Assembly: GCF_028640845.1 (NCBI RefSeq)
Contig: NC_080541.1
Coordinates: 158,542,502-158,606,501, forward strand
Source: Ahaetulla prasina
Lineage: Eukaryota; Chordata; Lepidosauria; Squamata; Colubridae
Reading direction: 5' to 3'
DNA: 64,000 nucleotides
Of this stretch, positions 56,608-64,000 are shown one piece after another. Position numbers and translations under genes: made by a program. The stretch's first letter is position 1; each line of letters begins with the position of its first letter. The notes beneath the pieces are model-generated. The model was given only the letters and a program-made list of their open reading frames with translations, searched no databases and had not been told where the DNA came from.

Positions 56608-57435
56608 GGAAGTTTATGTCAGTAGCAGATGGTGCAGCTGTGCAAAACTGAGGCCCAAACTCTTTCAAAGTGCATATTGTTTGCTGTATGTGTAAAACAA
56701 GTCATGTTGAAAGTCCATATTTTAACATTCAAGGTGGATGCCGCAACATCAGATAGATTCTGAAAATCCTTGAACTTATCTCATGTTGGTCTTAGCCAAA
56801 ATATGGATTTCTCAGACCTTCTAGCAGTAGATTCCATAATATTTGTCTCCTGATGTAGATTTCTTTTTCTGGCAATCCAAGTCCAAATGATTAAAATCAT
56901 TTGTGAAATTTCTCTGATGCTTTTTGATCATTTCTGCACTTGAAACCCAAAACTCTGATGGGAAAGAAATCATAAAAGGAATGATATTATCATTTGTGGC
57001 AAGCTTTGAGTGTAATAATAGATAATACATCCTAAAGCCTGAAGCAAGTAAAATAGCTAATCAGCACTGTATCGAGAAAAAAACAACAGTTTATTTTATA
57101 AATTATAAATGGCTCAAAGGTACCATTGAAGATGGACGTTATTTCAGTAAATACACCATAATCTTATACGTCTTTGACTATATTTGCATTTTAAAAATAC
57201 AGTATACAATATCTGCATGATGTAACAGAATCCTGCATAATTCTTAACTTTTCTAGGTGCATACAGCTTAATAATAAATAATGCATAGTCTTGAATGGAA
57301 TATTTGTACCTCATTGCTCTTTTGTGGCATTGAAATCTGTCTAGACATGTTGTGGTTTATTCAATCCCACCTTTCTTTTACCAGATTGTTAAATTTGTTA
57401 CAGAACATAAAGATAAAAACTAACAAACATAAATT
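56608..57435. other. No gene seen
   Basis: Unique AT-rich sequence; no motif. Confidence 0.45.
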
Positions 57436-57930
57436 CCCTGAAAATACGACCTACTCAGATAGTAAGTCCTAGTTTGATTTTTACACGTATACCCAATATA
57501 AGCCCTATCCCCAAAATAAGTCCTAATTAAGACCCCACCCACTCCAGGGTGCATGGATAAAAATTAAGCTAGGGTGGGAATGTGGGGGGTGGGGTGGAGC
57601 TGTCCTACTACTGACCTTTGACTAGAGAGGCCTTTTTAAAAGGCCTTTCCGGAAGGTGTCTCTAGCTGATAACAGAGCTCTGGATTTATTCGGAGCTCTG
57701 TTATTGGCTACAGAGGCCTTCAGGAAGATCTTGCTGGCAGCAGAAGAAATGGTCTGATGTGTGCAAGGCCTGGCTGCAACTATCCGAAGCCAAAGAAGTT
57801 CCTGAAGGCCTCTGACAGCGAAAAGGAGGCCAGGGGTGATGCGCGCAAGTGAGGTGAGTCAATGGATGACATCTCCCTTGGCAATAAGACCTTTTTTGGT
57901 GAAAAAAATATATAAGACAGGGTCTTATGG
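57436..57930. mobile_element. MITE-like element with internal hairpin (tentative)
   Basis: Left end ccctgaaaatacgacctac with ccccaaaataagtcctaatt; right end tatataagacagggtctta. These end phrases recur in amniote DNA transposon relics. Inside, ataacagagctc (57669-57680) and gagctctgttat (57691-57702) form a 12-bp perfect stem with a 10-base loop. Superfamily not determined. Confidence 0.5.
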
Positions 57931-58016
57931 TAGTAGTCAGGAAGAAGGGCAGAAAGAGAAAATAAAATAAAGAGAAAGATAGTGTGAGAAAACAAAAATT
58001 ATAGAACAATACAACT

Positions 58017-58238
58017 ATAGTAGCAATAGCACTTAGACTGATATACCAATTCATAGTGCTTTAAAGCCATCTCTAAATGATTTACAGAATCAGCATATTG
58101 CCCCCAACAATCTGGGTCCTCGTTTTACCAATCTCGGAAGGTTGGAAGGCTGAGTCAACCTTGAGCCAGTCAGGATTGAACTGGTAGTGAGCAGAGCCAA
58201 CCTACAATACTGCACTCTAACCACTGCATTGTAACCAC
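58017..58238 (-). mobile_element. Sauria-type SINE
   Basis: From tagtagcaatagcacttag through tattgcccccaacaatctgg and ttgagccagtcaggattg to tgcactctaaccactgc. The head is duplicated or slipped (ctaaccactgcattgtaacc). Confidence 0.87.
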
Positions 58239-58763
58239 TTTTTTTTTTTAAAGTGACTTCCAATTTCATTTTACAAAGAATACAAATAAAGCTTAAATTC
58301 AATCCTTAGTTTGGGACTATATTATAGTATCCATTTTCAATCCATACTTTGAATTGTTGTTTTTTTCTATTTCTTGGAAAAAGTCCACAAAAGACTTCCA
58401 TTTAGAGTTAAATTTTACCAATATATTTTATTTAATAAAAAACATTAATTCTGCCACCTCTGTCAGTTACATCACCTTTAAAAACCATTCTTCCATTGTC
58501 GGTGTAATAGAATTTTTGAGCATATACAAATATGAGATTAAAATGCCATTTTTTTCCTATAGTTTTGTCCATCAATGCCATATCTTCCACTAGATACTTG
58601 CCAGAGAAATTGGAGATAGTCAATATTTTTATACCTGGGGACATATGTTGTGCCAGGCTTGATTTAAACATGGCTTGTTCGATAAATCATAGTTGTTGAG
58701 ATCCCATATTATAGTAATATATGAATTCTGCTTTACAAACCACAAGAATTCAGTCTGCTAAAG
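58239..58763. other. No gene seen
   Basis: Unique sequence; opposing frames at 58354-58671 are shadows. Confidence 0.45.
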
Positions 58764-59009
58764 ATAGCAATAGCAATAGCACTTAGACTTATATACTGTT
58801 TCACAGTGCATTACAACCTTCTCTAAGTGGTTTACAGACGCAACATGTTGCCCCAACAATCTGGGCCCTCATTTTACTGATCTCAGAAGGATGGAATGCT
58901 GCGTCAACCTTGAGCAGGTGAGACACGAACTGCTCAACTGCTGGCAGTCAGGAGTCAGCAGAAATAGCCTGCAGTACCACATTCTAACCACTGGGCCACC
59001 ACTGCTCTT
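58764..59009 (-). mobile_element. Sauria-type SINE
   Basis: From agcaatagcaatagcactta to ctaaccactgggccaccac. Slightly longer than its relatives owing to an extra ggcagtcaggagtcagc segment. Confidence 0.88.
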
Positions 59010-60335
59010 TCTTGTAAATGTAAACCGAAACAAAATGAATCCTCCTAGATTAGTGTTATGTCGCTCAATAAATAAATCCATAAAGCAGTACAATAAAGAA
59101 TATATCTAATTTAATGGCTTTTAAGATGTTGATAGGATTGCAAAATGAATCAGTTTGGAAATATGCTTTGAAGATATGAAATATGGAATTAGCCTAGGTG
59201 GATAAGAAGTAAAACTAATCTCCTCTCTTACCACTTAATGTAAGATTATTATTAAATATGATTCCTTATGTTATATCTGTCTCTATTTATGGTTGTTTTA
59301 GAATTTGTTTAGGGTTATTGGGGAAAAATATTAATTTTATTTTCTGAAGTCAGTTTGATGTTCTGTTTCTTCCTTCCCTCTAGCCTAATAAGAGTAATCC
59401 TTCCCTACTTAATAAAGAAATGATATGTTTCTCGGAGGCAGAATGTAGAACTGTGGGAATAATGGTTAATGGGAAGCTGAAAGGCAGAAAATAAAATATG
59501 TTCAATAAAGGTTCAAGCTGAAGGCTAATAGGAATGCTACATACAGGCAGAGATGGTTTATGAGCTATATTTACCAATAAATTGGGGGAGTTAGCTAACA
59601 GCAAGTTTTCTTTTCTTTTTTTTTTTTTTTTTTTACTATAGCTCTATAGGGGATGGTTGGTAGATGCTAAACTCAGCAAGGCTGGCAGTCTCAGGAATAG
59701 AGGACCACCTTAGTTTCTGTAAAGATCTTAGTGCTAGTGGGATAGTGTAGCAGAAGCTTGAATGTCTGTTAAAGTAATTGTCCTGCACAGTTTACACCTA
59801 GTGCAATTAAGGTGGAATTACTCTTGAGTCTCTCACTTGTGCTTCCCTCTCCCCTGAACTCCAAAATCATCCAGAATGGTCTTGCTTCTTCCATTCGTGA
59901 TATTGATAGGAGTTGACAAAATATTGTGATTGACATGCTGGAACTTGCTATGATTCCACAGGAAGATAATTAGAGAATACTGGGAGATAATTGAGGAATC
60001 ACAAAGCTTAAAACAAACATCATTTCCAAGATTTTAGAGAATATTAAAAAGGACTAGAAGGAACATTTATTAAGTTTGGGATGAAAGATTTTTGAGACTC
60101 CTTGATGAAATAGCCATAGGTAAATTAAAATCTAGATTGAGACATAGAATTCTCAGTCCTGGTAGACATATGTACTAATAGAAGCTGGCGGCCTTGTCAG
60201 AAAAACAGATCTATTAATTTTCTTCTTCTTGCTCTTATTAATTTTTTTTGCTTGTTTTGGCTTCTGTTATGTAACTTAAAAGGAACTTTTTGTAACAAAT
60301 GAAAGAGAACATTCTGTTTCTAAGCCAAAATCATA
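59010..60335. other. No gene seen
   Basis: Unique sequence with a 23-base T run near 59616. Confidence 0.45.
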
Positions 60336-60343
60336 GCTAAGGG

Positions 60344-60480
60344 CAGTGGTGGGATTCAGCCAGTTCGCACCACTTCGGGAGAACCGGTTGTTAACTTTCT
60401 GAGCAATTTGGTGAACTGGTTGTTGGAAGAAATCATTAGGGCAGAGAACCAGTTGTTAAATTATTTGAATCCCATCACTG
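60344..60480. mobile_element. hAT-type MITE, 137 bp
   Basis: Ends cagtggtgggattcagcc and ttgaatcccatcactg; exact duplication gctaaggg (60336-60343, 60481-60488). The same length as 45064-45200 and about 95% identical to its reverse complement by eye. Confidence 0.95.
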
Positions 60481-60488
60481 GCTAAGGG

Positions 60489-61964
60489 CCTCCAGAATGA
60501 CTTTCTTTGACGTATCTGTTTAGAAATTGAGATCTTTCGAGTAATCCCTGCACCCTTTAAGGTAGCTTATTATTTTTAGGTTAAATCAATGAAGATGTTT
60601 TATCACCACTCGGAAGAGAGATTCAACTGCAGTGAAATCAGTTCCAATGTAATGAATGGAAAGAGGCACCATTTATGTTCTGCCTCGGGCAGAAAAAATT
60701 GACCTATTCAAGATAAATTATGTTGGTCTGTTCTTTATAACGGATATAGCTTACTTGGTATTACCATCTCCATATTTCAAATGAGAGGTTTGGAGTGAGG
60801 TGAGAAATTGTATCTTGCAAGCAATAACCCAGTGAGGTCACGGCAGAAACAATATTTAAACGGAGGAGGGGGCATCTTGATTTGTAGTGACTTTATTAGA
60901 AACTACATTTTGCAGTCATTTTAAGACTTGCTAAGGCTCTGCTTTCCTTATGAGGTATAAATGGAGACCTTAGTACCTCAGGGATCAAAGTTTGAAGAGG
61001 TCTAAAATGTGTGTGTGTGTGTGTGTATCAAGTGATTTCAGTTTATACTCATGGAAGAACTGGCCTGAAGACTTTCACCATGGAAAAATGGCCCACTTTT
61101 CAAGCACAGTAGCTTCACTGTTGTAGCTTCACTGTTAAGCAAAATAATGCTTCTAGACTCCTAAAACTATCTAACTAGGAATATGGAACTTGGAATCTTC
61201 ATAAGACCATAGAGTTTTTCTTAAACCAAGAGCAATGTTTCATTAAATCATACCTACATCTTATTTAAATTATATTATATTGTTCATAGGCCAAACTAAA
61301 ACATTTGTCAGTTTGAAACATACTCCTTTCTTTTCCAGTTTCATCATGCATATTTCTGAATGAAAATTTTTGAGAGAAAAGAAATCACATTTCCCATATT
61401 GAATATGAAATTTTAAATTGAAAATTTAAAGCATGAGGTTTTCACTGTCAAATAGTGCACACAATTCACAATTCATAGTAAGCTATAAGTCTTGACTGTT
61501 GCAAAAAATACCCTCATGTATCAGGTTGTCGACATCAATCAGATAACATTCAAACTAGCAATTCTTGATTTTAGGATTAGTTTAGAGGTAAGCATGATAT
61601 CAAAATGAAGAAACTATCCATAAAAAGATTCCGATAAGCCAACCATTCATCATGCCAACTAAAATTCAAGATAGGTGGCATTTTGGAGAGATTGCAGATT
61701 GCCCATCCATACTATGAATAATAGATAGCTTTGTTGGGATTGTCCATAGACATTTGTTTGTGAGATAGGCAGCTTCCCATCACCCATCTCCTTCCACTTA
61801 TGACTGTATAACTGTAACTAGTGTTGCTTGTATCCTTATGATTTATATTGATATTGATTGTTTCCTGATTGCTTATTTGTACCCTATGACTATCATTAAG
61901 TGTTGTACCTTAGAATTCTTGATGAACTTATCTTTTCTTTTATGTACACTGAGAGCATATTTTT
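60489..61964. other. No gene seen; (GT)n at 61005-61028
   Basis: A twelve-unit gt repeat (61005-61028) in otherwise unique sequence; ttgtagcttcactg is tandemly duplicated near 61110-61135. Confidence 0.5.
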
Positions 61965-63190
61965 ATTTTTATTTATTTATTTATTTTATTTTGTCACAAC
62001 AGTATACACAAGCATCAACATAAAACAACAACTTCCATTAGATAAATGCTGTAGATCTAACCAGATTCCATATAGCAAAAAATATGGTAGATATAGTCTT
62101 TGACAATGCAAAAATATAGTGTTTGCATGATATTACATGATTTACATGGCAAATTAAATGACCATGGTGGGGGTGGTAATGTGACTGGGTGGACATGGCC
62201 AACTTTTTTTTTACTTTTAAAAACATTTTTAAATAAAAACATATGAACAAAAGTATGCAATAACTATATTAATTTGATATAATGAAAGGAAACAATAGGA
62301 CAGGAACGGTAGGCACTTTTGTGCTCTTATGCATGCCCCTTATAGTCCTTTTAGGAATGGGCTGAGGTCAATAGTAGACAGTTTTTGGTTAAAGCTTTTT
62401 GGGATTTTGAGAAGAAACCACAGAGTCAGGTAGTGTGTTCCAAGTGTTAACAACTCTGTTACAAAAGTCATATTTTCTGCAATCAAGATTGAAGCAGTTA
62501 ACATTAAGTTTAAATCTATTGTTTGCTCTTGTATTATTGCAATTGAAGCTGGAGTAGTCTTTAACAGGAAGGACATTGCAATAGATGATTCTATGTGTTA
62601 AACACAGGTCTTGTCAGAGTCGGCGGAATTCTAAATTTTCTAATCCCAGGATTTCAAGTCTGGTGGTATAAGGTATTTTGTTGTTTTCAGAGGAGTGGAG
62701 AACTCTTCTTGTAAAATATTTCTGGACTCGTTCAATTGTATTAATGTCAGAGATGTGGTATGGGTTCCAAACAGGTGAGCTGTATTCAAGAATAGGTCTA
62801 GCAAATGTTTTGTATGCTCTGGTTAGTAGTGTAGAGTTTTTGGAAAAGAAGCAACACAAAATTAGGTTTACAACTCTTAGAGCCTTTTTTGCTATGTAGT
62901 TGCAGTGGGCTTTGGCACTTAGACCATTGATATGAAAACTCCAAGGTCTTTAACAGGGTGGGGGTCATCTATAAAGTAATGTCCATCAAGTTTGTACTTA
63001 GTGTTTGGGTTCTTTTTTCCAATATATAAGACTGAGCATTTGCTGGTTGAGATTTGGAGTTGCCAAGTTTTAGACCAACCGGATACAAAGTCAAGGTCTT
63101 TTTGAAGGGTAGTAGTATTGTTGGTGGTGTTGAATAGTTTGACATTGTCAGCAAAGAGAACATAATAACTTGAGATAAGGTCACAGAGAT
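61965..63190 (-). pseudogene. CR1-like LINE (family B), with foreign block in the 3' UTR
   Basis: Minus-strand ORF2 relic: SSYYVLFADNVKLFNTT (catalytic box again with Asn), WSKTWQLQISTSKCSVLYI (62919-63218), then KTFARPILEYSSPVWNPYH, INTIERVQKYFTRRVL, LEILGLENLEFRRL (62614-62859) and a decayed C-terminus to 62340. The 3' UTR and tail (ttttgtcacaacagtatac, (aaat)n at 61970) are split by the block 62038-62232. The 5' truncation point (gtcacagagat) joins directly to the snake LINE tail at 63191. Confidence 0.9.
62038..62232 (-). repeat. 195-bp inverted copy of 56413-56607
   Basis: The reverse complement of this block matches 56413-56607 base for base by eye, apart from one A in a poly-A run and the terminal bases. 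It lies within the LINE 3' UTR, between aacaacttccatt and taaataaaaacatatg. No terminal inverted repeats or target duplication flank it. Confidence 0.9.
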
Positions 63191-63253
63191 CATATGCACC
63201 AAGACAAATTCCAATCACATTTGGCCAATAAAAAATTCTATTCTATTCTATTG
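63191..63253 (-). mobile_element. Snake LINE tail with AATAG units
   Basis: catatgcaccaagacaaatt, cacatttggccaataaaaaa, ttctattctattctatt: the complement of the 3' end found at 24040-24100. Only the last 60 bases remain. Confidence 0.8.
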
Positions 63254-64000
63254 TATAAATTAAACAAATCAATCAATCAATGAAAATAGGTGGTGATCCT
63301 AACCCTTTGCCAGTTCTGCATTTAGGAATTGTATGTTCCTATTCTGACAATGTAAGGATATGCACATTCAAGCCTAAGGTTGCAATATGGTAGGGACTGT
63401 GATTGGAAATGAAATATATGAGTTTGCTTTTTCAAGTCACTAGAAATATACGACTTAATTAAGGTTTTAAAATCCTGGTGGAAACCTATATAACATGGTG
63501 CTTAATCTTAAACTCTGATTTTTCAAATTTGGAGATTCCAATTCTTGCAAGGAAGGATTTCTTTCAGTTTTCCATTGCATTGACATATCATCACTGAGCA
63601 CAGATTTTTATTGGGATTTTTAAATGGAAGCACCATGAAGGTCACATTTTCAAACTTGTGATGTTGATTTTCCAGATCCTACAGCTTTTAGCATGCATGT
63701 ACATTTTTAAACTACCAGTCCTTGCAGGAGAGATATGAAATACTCAAAGAAAACGCAGGAGAATAAATTTCAATAAAATACACACACAAAAATCAGAGGA
63801 CAATTTGTTTTGATCTGGCCAAAAACTAAGAGTTTTCCTTCCTTTTGTAGGGGAATGAAATAAATTATAATAATATATGATCTCCAATGTTTTTACTTTG
63901 AGGATATTTGTCCCCAGGAAATGTTTAGCATAAATCTGTCAAGAATAATTTCAGTTTCACTTAAAGTTCAAGTTCTAGCATTAAAACTTTAATGCTAGAG
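63254..64000. other. No gene seen
   Basis: Unique sequence to the end of the window; four aatc units near 63268 only. Confidence 0.5.

Overview
The window looks like non-coding, repeat-dense DNA from a squamate reptile, most likely an advanced snake. I see no host protein-coding exon, tRNA, rRNA, CRISPR array or operon-like structure. The lineage call rests on the repeats: tRNA-derived Sauria-type SINEs, a LINE tail carrying the AATAG microsatellite typical of colubroid snakes, a BovB LINE end, CR1, L2 and L1 LINEs side by side, and many young-looking hAT MITEs. These families are named from memory of their conserved motifs; no database was searched. I cannot tell whether the stretch is intergenic or a large intron.

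Layout. 0-7.9 kb: a three-level nest (SINE in a TA-flanked MITE, hAT MITE in the SINE), a CR1 end, an L1 endonuclease relic, an L2-type LINE abutting a CR1-like LINE (family B), then nested hAT MITEs in a Penelope-like palindrome. 9-14 kb: BovB and RTE remnants, a putative LTR, a full-length TA-flanked MITE and microsatellites. 15-21 kb: small hAT MITEs, then the deepest nest: TA-flanked MITE > L1-like element with 27-bp target duplication > CR1-like LINE > solo LTR with 5-bp target duplication. 22-27 kb: two copies of a 0.7-kb hAT element carrying a shared reading frame, and a SINE split by the AATAG LINE. 28-35 kb: a second L2 copy and two close CR1-like copies. 35-41 kb: more MITEs, including one hAT inside another transposon, and a Penelope-like end with a hammerhead-like core. 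41-49 kb: an L2 tail turned into (AAT)n, a long TTTC/TTCC tract, four hAT MITEs with 8-bp duplications and an unusual element made of inverted arrays of a short motif. 49-56 kb: a LINE zinc-finger relic, an L1 reverse transcriptase relic, another SINE-in-MITE nest and an L2 end. 56-64 kb: hAT elements, a MITE with a strong hairpin, SINEs and a CR1-like LINE carrying a 195-bp block that is an inverted, almost perfect copy of sequence 5.6 kb away.

No genes act together here. The autonomous LINE relics plausibly supplied machinery for the SINEs, and an unseen hAT transposase elsewhere in the genome must have moved the MITEs. The history of nesting gives a relative order of activity: TA-flanked MITEs oldest, then SINE and LINE insertions, then hAT MITEs and the solo LTR.
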